Assembly: GCF_963576615.1 (NCBI RefSeq)
Contig: NC_088708.1
Span: 1,798,001-1,862,000 of the forward strand
DNA length: 64,000 bases
Source of the DNA: Watersipora subatra
Lineage: Eukaryota > Bryozoa > Gymnolaemata > Cheilostomatida > Watersiporidae
Reading direction: 5' to 3'
Part shown: positions 25,001-34,390 of the stretch, piece after piece
Position numbering within the stretch: position 1 is the first letter of the stretch
How the letters are laid out: every line of letters starts with the position of its first letter
Translations under genes and position numbers: made by a program
Notes under the pieces: model-generated
Told to the model about the DNA's origin: nothing
Databases searched by the model: none
Seen by the model: only the letters and a program-made list of their open reading frames with translations

Positions 25001-28000
25001 AACCTAATTTTAAAGATGTAAATAGTTATTACAACCCAGGCCTACAGACCTAAATAACTTCTTTTGTTGGCCTACAAGTCTACATCACTTCTTTTATTAA
25101 CCGACAGATCCAAATAACATTTCTTGTTGACCTCCTGCTGACCTACAGGTCTAAATAACCTCTCCTGCTGACCTACAGGTCTAAATAACCTCTCCTGCTG
25201 ACCTACAGGTCTAAATAACCTCTCTAGCTTACCTACAGGTCTAAATAACCTCTCCTGCTGACCTACAGGTCTAAATAACCTCTCCTGCTGACCTACAGGT
25301 CTAAATAACTTTTCTCGTTGGGCTTCATGACAAAACTAATTCAAAGTTATTATCTTTGGCTGACTATTTACAAGATGGTAAATTCAAATGTTGCTCTGAT
25401 GCATTTGTGCTGCTGCCTGAGTAAAGGTGCATAGAACCGTATATCACAAAAAAGTGAAAAGTTTAAAAGCTAAAATGTTGCAAGAGCAGCTAGAGCGAAA
25501 CAGATAATCTGATGAATGTGAATCAACAGTCATTACATGCGTAACAGTTATGGGATGAAAGGTTTGTGATTCATTTTACTGCTCTCTGATTGGCTGCTTA
25601 CTTACAACTTTTTATCTAACGGTAGTATGGCTCCTTACTCATGAACAACTCATCTCTTCTTCTGACTAATGGAAATTTACTGGCTCATCCTTAGTTAACT
25701 TCAGCTACTTTCATCCACTGTATAATTCTAATATGCCAGCTGTAAATTGCTAGTTAAAAGTTGCCAGTAGTCAGTTGCAAGCTACTACTAAATAATCACA
25801 TGGCTGAGATACCGAATGTATAACAATCCGTTAAAGAAAGCCCTTCTGCAGTGATGTTCAGACGCTGTAGCGGGTGAATCGGAGGTTGCTGCTCAGTATT
25901 CTCACAGTCAAGGATTACAATGTTGATGAGAATATGAAGTGCAGACTGACAGTAGAAACATATCTTTATGATCATATGAGTGACTCGTTATAACCATCAG
26001 ATAACAGCAGGGGATTCATAATCCCTACATTTTACGCTGGGTGACTGCATCGATAGGTCGGATGGGCTTCAATTGTTTGATTCCATAGCACTACTTTGTA
26101 TTAAGATATTCAATATACTAAATATACTAAAATATGTTGTTTTGACTTTGTAAAACGAATGGCTTTTGTTCACTATATAGTACTATGCAAATGAGAGAGT
26201 TGTCTCCTTTTCCTATCCCCGGAGATTTGCATTTTGTCTGCTGTTTTGGTTGATACAGGTGTGTCTTTTGCAGCCATCTGGTCATCACAGACAAGCATCT
26301 CTACATCCTCAGGATGACAGAAGTAGAACACAGATATATCGTTAAACTGAGACGTAAAATTAGCACCATCCTTAGAATAACAAAAAAGGCTAAAATGCCT
26401 GATGTGATCAAGCTTGAATACGGATCACGAGAGAGAACTGGAGAGCATGTCACAGATACCGACAAGCTCAACATTCCTAGGAAAGCAGGTGAGACGACGA
26501 CGTGCATCAGCTGAGTGTTGATCTATCTAGCCCTATCAATCATGCTTCCTGTCAAGAATCCCCTCTCTCAGCATTTATTTGATGATATCATAGAGCTGGG
26601 ATGGTATCCCATCCTTCCTGGTAGTTTTTAAATTCTTTTACCAACTTACGAAGTGAATCCTATTAGAACCACATGTCAATTTGAACCCTGGAGTCCTATG
26701 TTAGAGAACAACTATTGTGTCTCCTTCATTGAAATAAAAAAATAGAGATTTATCAAAATTGTAGGAAAGATGCGAATGAATCTGCGCACAGTCTTGTAAT
26801 TAGTGTCAACTTATTTAATGAGCCATTAACCATAGTCCTGGTCTGGTTTGTGAGTACAACACCTGACACACACACCATTCATAATTTGCCAAACGATTGA
26901 TTAAATTCTGTATGATGCTGCCTTGCTATTTCAACTTGATGACTATTATGATTCTCTCTATCTAAATGACTTATCATAGAAATACACATACATGTAAGTC
27001 CTCACCAACTCTCTGGTTTTATATGTGTAACCCTTGTTTTGCCAGCGATAAAAGTGTGCTGACACCCCCTTGTTCAGTATAATCATACTTCGACATACGA
27101 GTGCCCAAACATACAAGAAAATCAAGACACAGGCGGAATTTTGAGCAAGTTTATTCCTTGAGATGCGAGTATGAGATATGTGTATATACAGTATGTAGTT
27201 TAAGATATGAACATCAGCGGTCTCGATGGCCACTATGCTGCCAAGTACGCGAAACACCGCTTTCGAAAACAGCATCACTTAGTATTTTTCCTCAAGTCAG
27301 TTTAAAACAGTTTTTAAAAGACTGGCTAAATGTTATAGTGAATGAAAGGCAAAAAGCACCAAACTGGAAACAGATAATAAAAAGTTAAGATGACCAAATT
27401 AGAAATTAGAGTAAGTTTAGTAAGAGATTCAAACTTAGCTTCAAGTGTGTGTTTAGTAAGTTAATTTCATTTAAGTTAAATTCAAAGTTTCTGTTGCGTA
27501 GCGTCACAAAAGTTTTGTGTAACAAATGCGTTACTGTCCAGTCTCTCTCAGACCGCACTTAGCCATTACGTCTGTCTCAAAGGTAAAAACTCACAATAGT
27601 GTACACAGTGATGTTACATTTTATTGTAGATCATAACAACTAAATAAGTATTTGTTACTTTGTTAGCGTAGGTACTGAATTATAACAATTAAAAACACGT
27701 TTTTCTACGGTACTATCCTGTTTTTTGTAGATTTTTTCATACTATGGTAGCGGATTAATTTGTATCTAGTTATTTTATATAGGAAATAGTGTCTTGAGGC
27801 ATGAGTAAATTGACATACGAGCTCAGTCACGGAACACTTTAAGCACGTATGTCGAAGTATGACTACATAACTGACAATGGGGCAAGTTTTTACACGAGTT
27901 CACTAGTTGAAGTTTTTATGCAACTCTAGTAACATCTGTTCGATGGTTTTGATTGTTGATACATTTTTCTACAAAGATCTCTAAATAACTGAAGTGCAGT

Positions 28001-31000
28001 AAAAATGATGCTCATTAAGGTATTCGGTCTGGATTAAATTATTGTAATATTTAGACCTTGCTCTAGTTGACATTACTGTCAGTGTGTACACTTACGGAAA
28101 TGAGTTTACAAACTCACTTGATATGTCAGTATTGATTAGAACTCAGTCAATATGGCATCACAATGCTGCCGCAGGTGTCGGGCATCTGCATTATGTCTCA
28201 GATGACACATTGTTTTTGGTTTGTGAATACTTGCAGGTAAATTAAGACCAAATATGCAGGTAAAATTTATAAATATAAAATAGCTGGTTGACATTAGTAG
28301 CGGATTTATTCTCAAAATCAGCGGTGCTTGCTGACTGGTCAGAGTCAGCGCTTGTGCCATTCAGGCATTTCCTATGAGACTCAGCTTCGGCTTCAGTAGC
28401 CTGCTTGAACTACTAGAAAAAATATATGTGCCCAAGCTTTCCCAAAATGCTATAAATATGTATATACAGCATAAACTTAATTAAACTTATAATACACCCA
28501 AAAACAAACAAACACCTTCATCTAAAAGTTAGAATGGTATATGTCATATTTTTTGATTAAACATAAAAATTTTCTGTGCAAAAGCCTTTTTATAACTCAT
28601 GTAAAACTGGGCATTTAACTAGTACATGTATATATGTATGTATTTATGTATGTGTATATCTGTGCATATGTATAATTGTAAAAACGTTCCCACCTGAAGT
28701 CGAATTCCCTTCGTCTCCATGAAAAATCTTCAAAAATGCCTCAAGCACTTGTGAGCAGACTATCATGATCATTACCTCTATATTAGCTATTAGATAGATG
28801 CTTTCACGGTTGCTCGGCCTCCTCTCGCAATGGACTGGAGTTGCGCTGCTTTTTCTCATCATACAAGAGTTGACAGCAATGATTTATAAGATACTATCAT
28901 TTCTATGATTGGCATGATGTCTCCGAAAAATGTCACAGCATTCTCATGCGCACGAAGCTGGCTACAACCCACAGCTCTGTGGCACTTACTCGTTGTTTAG
29001 TTGTTCCATGATAGACTGCTCTGTACATCTTTAATGTCCTTATGACAACAGCAATTCCGAGGAAAATCTGGAATTTGTGAAGAGATTAGACTATTGAGGG
29101 ATTATAAATAATTCTCTATCACTATCCTGTATTTTATAAAACTTCCTTTGAGCCATCATAGCTTGTACTTAGAGTTTTCAGACCGAATTATGAATAATAA
29201 CTAAAGAGTGAACACGGTTTATTACAATCGTATAGCCTTGATTCATGAATACTCTTTAGTCCATGAATGTGTTAAAAAAGTGACCAATTTGTCGTTTGGA
29301 ACAGTGAAAAATATGCCGATTGTTCAGCTTTGTTCATATAAAACCAAGAAGAAACAGTTCAACATTACAACTCTGTGTAAGGTCTCTCTGAGCAACTCTT
29401 ATTGAGGCTATTTACTATTATTGTCATCATAAACTATATACATTGCATATCATTGGATGCAAATTGTCAAAACTCCACTGTTTCAATAGTAAGTAAAAAT
29501 TTGGAGGTTTTTTCTTAAGCAGTCTGGTAGTGTTACAAAGGGCCAAGGGTGGAGTCGACTAGGGTGGAGTCAACTAGGGTGGAGTCAACTAGGGTGGAGT
29601 CGACTTGGGTGGAGTCGACTTGGGTGGAGTCGACTAGGGTGGAGTCGACTAGGGTGGAGTCGACTTGGGTGGAGTCGACTTGGGTGGAGTCGACTTGGGT
29701 GGAGTCGACTTGGATGGAGTCGACTAGGGTGGAGTCGACTAGGGTGGAGTCGACTAGGGTGGAGTCGACTAGGGTGGAGTCGACTAGGGTGGAGTCGACT
29801 AGGGTGGAGTCGACTAGGGTGGAGTCGACTAATGTGGAGTCGACTAAGGTGGAGTCGACTAGGCCTATACCAACTGATCTTCTTCCACTCGTAAGAAAGG
29901 GCCTCCACAGTTCAAGCGAGTACATCAACACCCGTAGCTTGGTTAGCTTTAGCTCTGGAGTCGCTCGCTCTTGGGTTTAGTAGTTTAGTGGGCATCAACA
30001 AGGTCACTATAAGATTCAGCGGAGAATACTGAATGGCCTAGCTCTGATGGAACAGACGCTCCATCAGTCTGCTGTCATACTTATGACAAGACTTCTGGCA
30101 ATTATGTTAGACTATCTCGTTATCATGAGCTCATGAGTGCTTTTCCAAGAGATGCAGCCTGAAGAAAATATGACAAGTTGAGCACAGTGTGCGCAGGTAG
30201 TAGTCATGACAATGACAAATGAAGAGACCAATCAGTAGCCTACTTGCATGCCGGGATGACTGTTTGGAGACTCTAAGCAGAAAATTACAACTCTTTTCAA
30301 TGAAGTATTAAACAGAGAGAATGTTCTTACCAGCCTTATTGATATGTCTCAGCATGTAGAGGTGGAACGAGACACGAGACGTCTCGAGTATCGACCTGTC
30401 TCGTCTCGTATCGGTCTCGACTTAACTATTGCCAAACTCGAGACAGGAAATAGAACTAAAGCACCTGCGCACGGTTGTTAAAACATGGCTTCTTGCGGTA
30501 GCAACAACTCCATATATTGTAATGGATTGCGGGCACCTGCCTTTAAAGTTATACCCGGTCCGTTACTACCTGTTGCTATTGATTATGTTGGCCACTGAGT
30601 CTAATCATGCAGTCCGGACAACGGCCCTGTTATATTTTAGTTCGGTTCTGTGTCCTTAAAACAGATACCGGGTCATATCTAATTACTCTTCAGATAATCC
30701 AATTTAATAAATAAGACTTTTGCGGGTAAAATGTCTGTATTTTATCGTATCGTGTCTAAACACCAACTGCCCTTCATAAAATTTCGGGCCTCTTTTACGT
30801 ATATACTACCAATCGCGAGTAAAACTTGCCTGGACACGGAGAAACGAACGAAAGGCCGTGTCGACCATAGTCCGTGTTCGGTTAACAATTACGTTTTGTT
30901 AGCTCAATATAAGAATATACATGTGCATGTATACAGTAATTAGTATAATTTCATGAGTACAATTTAAATATAATTCACATACTACAGTTAATACACAAAC

Positions 31001-32136
31001 AAAACTTAACATTAATGAAACGATAAGAATGAAAGTGTTATCGTGTGTTCTTTTAGTTGCGGTATTTCTTTGTAGAGCGACGGCTATCGGTTTCATTACA
31101 CATTACATTAAAAAGTAAGAACTATTCAATAGATGGTAAAAATACACATGTACAAAGCAATATGTTTATAATAATTATGATCAATCAAGCTCAAAATTCT
31201 TAGAATATATAACTTCGGTATTTTAGAGTTGTTTGTGTCACTTCTGTTTACAAAAACTACATGCATATCACTATTAAAATGTTGTATTTAAATCGTTTAC
31301 ACCAGGCGAAAATTCAATTTAAAAATAGTTTTATTAATTTTATATATACCAAGTAGCTAGTACTTGTGTAGTGAAATCATCACCAAATGCTCATTATTTT
31401 ACTGTCTCGTGTCTCGAGTCTCGAATTTTTACAAGACAGTGTCTCGAGTCTCGTCTCGAACTTAAAAAACCTGTCTCGTTCCACCTTTATCAGCATGAGC
31501 TGCTTCCTATGAGACATTCAATAAAAGTAGAACTCAAGTCAAAGGAGATAATTTGGAGAAGCAAAATCAGAGTTATTGGTGTTTACTTTTTCCCAAGACA
31601 ACTCAGATACTTGGCTATGAATAGGGCTGGAAAACCTTAATATTAAATAATACAAATAAAATTAGTCTAATATAATTTCCTAACATTTCTATAATATTAT
31701 ACATGTATATATACTACCTAATGTGCTACTTTCTTAACTTACAATTACCATAAAACCTCTATTTGAATGTAAAACCTCTATTTGAACGCCATCTTTAATA
31801 GAACGCCACTCTACGAAAAGGTGTCACGACTTGTGTTATCAATCAGTGTCATAAGGTGACATGTTTTGACAAGTGTCAAAGCTTGTGCATTGCATATTCA
31901 ACTTTATCATAGAGTAACAATTGCTTACAGATGTAAGTACTGGTGTATTACATATGTTGTTATCAACTATACTCTAGGATGACAAGTTCTAATAAGTGTG
32001 AAGGCTTGTGCATTGCAGAAACTATTTTCAGCTTTGCCATGGAGTGACAAGTTCTGACAAGTGTTACCATTGTTGTATTACAGATGCCGTCATCAGGATT
32101 CTTAAACACATCAGAGTTTCTCCAGTAAGAGAATAA
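13566..32136 (+). CDS. TBC1D23 C-terminal domain paralogue
   Basis: Three exons, 13566-13695, 26274-26488 and 32084-32136, encode a diverged copy of the C-terminal PH-like domain of TBC1D23. Exon 1 gives ISRKNTKFHCDCEQVKDNEQ followed by FIP, matching human ...[21 protein letters not shown]. The AG|C junction restores the conserved Ser before HLVITDKHLYILR. Exon 3 gives DAVIRILKHIRVSPVRE and TAA, matching GDATKAIKQQ. All exons are open, have GT-AG sites and agree in phase. Identity to the neighbouring copy's 71-residue exon is roughly 35-40% by eye. No TBC or rhodanese exons were recognised between 5370 and 13565, so it may be a short stand-alone protein or a partial duplicate. ATTAAA at 32285-32290 could serve as poly(A) signal. 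Confidence 0.7.
13717..13836. repeat. 35-bp minisatellite, three copies
   Basis: Three copies of a unit containing GTAGCTGGCTAGGGTAAGTG, just inside the intron after exon a. Each unit carries a GGTAAGTG that resembles a 5' splice site, so the true donor at 13696 is followed by decoy-like donors. Confidence 0.9.
14070..14213. repeat. 16-bp minisatellite
   Basis: About nine copies of TTAATACTTCTGAGTG with minor variants (tctgagcg, tatgagtg). Confidence 0.9.
14214..15763. other. Intron sequence, nothing recognised
   Basis: AT-rich with short ATATA runs near 15535-15560 and 15720-15765. No gene or transposon could be supported. Confidence 0.3.
15764..15911. repeat. Near-perfect 148-bp palindrome
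   Basis: Arms of about 73 bp (15764-15836 and 15839-15911) are nearly perfect complements around a 2-bp AA centre; the tip reads GTGCGGTAGGCAAGCCTACC. Probably a foldback MITE. No clear target duplication; both flanks are TA-rich. Confidence 0.9.
15978..16014. repeat. (AT)n microsatellite
   Basis: Uninterrupted AT dinucleotide run. Confidence 0.95.
16870..17510. mobile_element. pogo/Tigger-family non-autonomous fragment
   Basis: Shares several blocks with 55300-55700 (for example AATTATATAATGCAA, TAGTAACTAT and GTTCTTACCTTC) and, in reverse, with 27560-27680. Inserted within the MITE at 16122-18688. Confidence 0.5.
17604..17776 (+). repeat. tRNA-derived SINE, copy 1
   Basis: The tRNA-like head has GTAGCTCAGAGATTAAATGC (A box) and GTGAGTTCTAATTC (degenerate B box). 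The tail reads CACAGACACACAAACACTGA then GATTTATATATATA. The tail recurs in reverse at 35292-35345 and, diverged, at 62537-62580, which defines a family. Confidence 0.6.
18690..19550. other. Intron sequence, nothing recognised
   Basis: A 70-codon plus frame (18798-19010) has no motifs or splice sites. No other feature. Confidence 0.3.
19551..20702. mobile_element. TA-flanked MITE, copy 1, carrying a nested insert
   Basis: Terminal inverted repeats TACAGTCAAACATGGATA (19551) and its complement (ending 20702), with TA at both ends as in Tc1/mariner targets. It aligns along its length with the 769-bp copy at 52876-53644, except for a roughly 400-bp insertion at 19900-20302. Subterminal parts contain repeated CTCGAA and AACTCGAAC words. 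Confidence 0.75.
19900..20302. mobile_element. Palindromic element nested in the TA MITE
   Basis: Absent from the sister copy at 52876-53644. Arms 19902-20052 and 20153-20298 are inverted copies, starting ATTCGTTAAGAGCAACAC. A small perfect hairpin TTCCGACGTTGATT/AATCAACGTCGGAA lies in the centre. The flanks GGAAAGTG (19892-19899) and GTAAAGTG (20303-20310) look like an 8-bp target duplication with one change, which would suit hAT. The arms include sequence related to the GGTTTTACGGTA family. Confidence 0.65.
20703..21014. other. Intron sequence, nothing recognised
   Basis: No coding or repeat signal. Confidence 0.3.
21015..21366. repeat. 28-29-bp minisatellite
   Basis: About twelve copies of GTGTCAGTATGTAGGGCAGT plus TATTGACAA, varying by one base in length. 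Confidence 0.95.
21800..21880. repeat. Fragment of the GGTTTTACGGTA MITE family
   Basis: Contains GAACGCCACCTATATTTGA and TTCAAATAGAGATTTTACAG, the end motifs of the family at 6800-8155. Confidence 0.5.
21930..22917. repeat. 18-bp minisatellite with 252-bp higher-order unit
   Basis: About 54 copies of GTTATTGCTGTCTATATA. Variant units recur in blocks: the TGCCTATATAGCTATTGCTG variant at 22161 returns at 22413, exactly 14 units (252 bp) later, followed by the same series of variants. One plus-strand frame stays open for 345 codons (repeating AVYIVI) because the period is a multiple of three; codon pattern and lack of unique sequence argue against a protein. Confidence 0.97.
22966..23440. other. 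Intron sequence, nothing recognised
   Basis: A 77-codon minus frame (23321-23088) lacks motifs. No other feature. Confidence 0.3.
23441..23560. repeat. Short diverged tandem array
   Basis: Three or four copies of a unit like GTACATATACATGTAATATA then TCTAGCAGAGTGT, related to the array at 24505-24820. It is followed by CACAGAAACCATGGTTAAGT, which occurs inverted at 24468-24492 next to that array. Confidence 0.8.
23885..24265 (-). other. Unrecognised 126-codon ORF
   Basis: The first 47 codons (MVSDKRNRFFFADLKDNSDI...) look coding-like; the remainder is AT-driven. The 5' end and downstream flank recur at about 59300-59440, where the coding-like middle is missing, so it is probably part of a dispersed element. 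No family assigned. Confidence 0.2.
24505..24820. repeat. About 32-bp minisatellite, TG/CA-rich
   Basis: About ten copies of a unit such as GTGTGTACATACATGTAACA then TATCTAGCAGG, variable in length. Confidence 0.9.
25025..25322. repeat. 30-bp minisatellite
   Basis: About ten copies of CTCCTGCTGACCTACAGGTC then TAAATAACCT; the first copies are more diverged. Confidence 0.95.
25323..26273. other. Intron sequence before exon b
   Basis: No gene or repeat recognised. The polypyrimidine-rich acceptor gtgtcttttgcag ends this stretch. Confidence 0.35.
26274..26488 (+). CDS. TBC1D23-like exon b
   Basis: A 215-nt exon with the same length and phases (1+213+1) as the TBC1D23 exon at 3384-3598. Conserved positions include HLVIT..HLYILR, LRR...ILRIT.K..MP..I..EYG, VTDTDK and the C-terminal KA before the junction. 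The ORF is intact between acceptor tttgcag and donor GTGAGA. Confidence 0.82.
26489..27065. other. Intron sequence, nothing recognised
   Basis: No coding or repeat signal. Confidence 0.3.
27066..27880. mobile_element. pogo/Tigger-type MITE
   Basis: Terminal inverted repeats TCATACTTCGACATACG (27084-27100) and its complement near 27846-27863 resemble pogo/Tigger ends; short outer extensions lie on both sides. The interior around 27560-27680 is the reverse complement of 17100-17200. No transposase. Confidence 0.65.
27881..29546. other. Intron sequence, no supported gene
   Basis: TG/TA-rich words occur at 28620-28675. A short minus-strand two-exon reading (29067-28990 and 28834-28790) is phase-compatible but too short to support (see rejected). 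Confidence 0.25.
29547..29863. repeat. 15-bp minisatellite with SalI-type GTCGAC core
   Basis: About 21 copies of GTGGAGTCGACTAGG with TAGG/TTGG/TGGA variants. The 15-bp period keeps several frames open on both strands (VESTRVESTR, VDSTLVDSTL, SRLHPSRLHP). It is GC-richer than its surroundings. Confidence 0.97.
30357..31489. mobile_element. Non-autonomous hAT element with 8-bp duplication
   Basis: A 1,133-bp element with ends TAGAGGTGGAACGAGAC and GTCTCGTTCCACCTTTA, flanked by the perfect 8-bp direct repeat TCAGCATG (30349-30356 and 31490-31497), the hAT hallmark. Both subterminal regions hold clusters of GAGAC/GTCTC and CTCGAG words. The interior is AT-rich with no transposase. Confidence 0.85.
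31750..31826. repeat. End fragment of the GGTTTTACGGTA MITE family
   Basis: Two tandem TAAAACCTCTATTTGAA motifs, then GAACGCCACTCTACG, as at the ends of the copies at 6800 and 16122. Confidence 0.55.
31850..32083. repeat. Degenerate about 62-bp tandem repeats before exon c
   Basis: Four diverged units with GTGACAAGTTCTGACAAGTG and TTGTGCATTGCAG. The last unit runs up to the acceptor ttgtattacag of the terminal exon at 32084; an equivalent of the acceptor is seen in an earlier unit (gtattacatatg). Confidence 0.6.
32084..32136 (+). CDS. TBC1D23-like terminal exon c
   Basis: Starts after ttgtattacag in phase 1, as required by exon b. It encodes DAVIRILKHIRVSPVRE then TAA (32134-32136) and aligns with GDAVKVIKQQVVKLLD of the neighbouring TBC1D23 exon. 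It lacks the Ser/Pro tail of that copy and is close to the human C-terminal length. Short, so less certain than exon b. Confidence 0.6.
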
Positions 32137-32521
32137 TCTCATCATCTATGAGACAAAAAGACACCGGTTAGCGAACACACTGACGCATTACCAAACGATG
32201 ATCGACCAACGCTTTCAACGACCTCGCTTAATACAATCAGCCACTATGTGGGGTTATTCGCAAGTCACTGGCGCAAGGCGAGCAATTAAATGATGCGTCA
32301 AAGCTAGTGATGTGAATAACAATATAATATACTTACTTCTATGCCTCCCTCCAGATCACTTTGTGCTGTCTGTAATAGGACTTGAGGGGATTGAAATTTG
32401 CCACCTACCCTCCTCGTTTTCACATATCTATTGAGAAAAATACTAGTCCAGCTCGGTATATTCTCTCCTTGGGAATTACCTATCTTTTGCTTTGAACAAC
32501 CTTCTTCCTTATTGACACCCA
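32137..32521. other. 3' flank of TBC1D23-like copy
   Basis: Contains ATTAAA at 32285-32290. Nothing else supported. Confidence 0.3.
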
Positions 32522-33060
32522 TTGCGTTCAATTAAATGTTTTACAACCAAACATAGATGTCATATTAGTACTAATGAATTGCACGCTTCAATGGTAAGCA
32601 GTTTCTATCGTCTGATGGCTAGACGAGTGTCAGTTATGTCTAGTAATTTGGTCGATCAGTGGAACAAGCTGGTCACTGGATCAGATGTGATTAAGTTCTT
32701 CGGATATATTCAAAGCCAAGATGAACATTTTTTCTGTAGATTTGCAGAGAGGTTTTCTGACCTTGATCAGCTTGAGCCATGTGTGTCATTCATTTCCAAT
32801 CCTTTCAACTCGAATGCTGGAAAGGTTGAGATTAAAATCATAACATTGTAAAATGACTTCAACCTCGAAGGCTGTCAGAGCGAATGAAACCTTTGATACC
32901 TTGTCGACACCTAAGAAGTTCACTGGCATATGGTCAGAAGTGAGGAAGGTTGCCAGTCTCTTTAGTTCAATCTATTTTTGAGAATCAGCATTTTCTGACA
33001 TAAATTTCATCAAAAGCGAACGCAGATCACACCATACTGATGCCTATCTGGTAATATCAT
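32522..33060 (+). pseudogene. hAT transposase C-terminal relic
   Basis: The open part (32522-32851) contains ERFSDLDQLEPCVSFISNPF, typical of Charlie/FAM200/GTF2IRD2-type hAT transposases. After a stop and frameshift, SLFSSIYF.ESAFSDINFIK and THTDAYL-like sequence (about 32945-33060) match the dimerisation domain. It is broken by at least one stop and one frame change. Confidence 0.6.
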
Positions 33061-33742
33061 TCTAGTTGCAGCATCAAATTACATACCAGACTACAAACTT
33101 TGGTGAACAGCATCAAGCACTAGCTTTCCTACTAACAAAAAGATTGAGATACCAGATTTTGTCAGTGGCAGCATTGTAGTGCCATAGCAAAGCTGGATTA
33201 TAATACCAAAAATTTGTTGAATTAAAAAATGTATTCATGAAATGCGGTAGATTTGGCCAATTCGAAATAGACAAGATTTGAAAACATACAAGTTAATTTT
33301 TTATAAACATTATGTAATAGATAACCTTTAGAAACAAGGTGAACCATATTACTGTACATGACTGATAAAAAGGATTTGTTACTAATTAAAATAGGACACT
33401 TTTCCTCTAAAATGTAATGATGTAAGTGGTAACATGGAAATTTAAATATTACTGGGATTGATGCAAATAATAGGGCTGAATGTTGATGTCTGTTTCCAAC
33501 CTTGTTGTCGCTGATAACTATTATGAAAAATCATAAATGTTACATATTTTATCTTCACAAAGCTGAGCATTACTACACATGTATCCATATCAATACATAT
33601 CAAATCATTTATCAGAGCAGAGAGATGTGCAACCTTATTAATCATTATCGATTATGTATAATCAAAGATCAACTGAACAAATCTTTTACTTCAGCGAGTG
33701 CCAAACTGGTGGCCCTTCACATGACTCAGCCAATGAAGTAGC
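33061..33742. other. No gene recognised
   Basis: AT-rich. A perfect 10-bp-arm palindrome CTAGTAAATAGTATTTACTA lies at about 33743. Confidence 0.3.
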
Positions 33743-33837
33743 TAGTAAATAGTATTTACTAGCGAAATTTAGATTTGTTGCTAATCTCGTTTTGCAAGAT
33801 TTAGATTTGTACGAGATTTAAATTAGTCACAAGACAA

Positions 33838-33878
33838 GATTTTGTAATGACTCCTTAAAAGGGAGTCATTACAAAATC
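33838..33878. repeat. Perfect 17-bp-arm hairpin
   Basis: GATTTTGTAATGACTCC and its exact complement are separated by 7 bp (TTAAAAG). It lies just beyond the 3' side of the integrase relic. Confidence 0.9.
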
Positions 33879-33918
33879 ATTGTATCGGTGAGCGAACAAC
33901 ATTTCTGATAAAGACTTA

Positions 33919-34390
33919 TTAAATCTCTCTACAAACGCTACTTTTTTTGTATAAAGTTCTTTGAATATTAGTGTTATGTTTTTTAATCAACTCGATAAAC
34001 TCACCCATAAATTCCTGACCATTATCACACATGATCGTTGTTGGGTAGTTTAGTGGAGATCTAGAGTAGTTTTTCTGTATAGCCTTTGAATCTTCACAGG
34101 CTGTTTTTGTTTTAATAGGTTCAGGTTCCTTAAAGCGAGAAGCAATATCTATTATAGTAAAAGTGTATTTGTATTTACCATCGTGGGGTAAATACAAAAC
34201 ATATCAACTAATGAGTATGATTTGGTTCATCTTGATTATAATGAGGATATGTAACAGTTTTTGGTTTAGGATTATAAATTTGATATATCAGTTGTCGATC
34301 TAACCAGTACTGTATTCGTTGTTTTGTCAATTCAGGGAACTTTTTGTGTAGCTTACTAGCGGCTAAAATAACCCTTTTGATAGCCAGTGG
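33919..34390 (-). pseudogene. Polinton/Maverick-type integrase relic
   Basis: The minus frame 34197-33919 has the retroviral-type integrase core: a tyrosine-rich strand with IIDIASRFKE and a downstream CDNGQEF block carrying the second acidic residue. Upstream, about 34390-34200, related coding sequence continues in another frame with a stop. It is a disrupted fragment; no capsid, polymerase or terminal repeats were recognised. Confidence 0.6.

Noticed and set aside
28790..29067. Minus-strand exon pair reading IFLGIAVVIRTLKMYRAV...
   Set aside because: Phases agree and a stop follows, but only 40 codons, no homology and no upstream exon; it lies antisense in the TBC1D23-like intron.
29549..29980. 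143- and 132-codon ORFs on both strands
   Set aside because: Created by the 15-bp repeat period.
31963..32145. Minus-strand ORF MMRLFSYWRNSDVFKNP... and a small exon near 32340
   Set aside because: It overlaps the plus-strand terminal exon 32084-32136 and degenerate tandem repeats, so it is a shadow frame.
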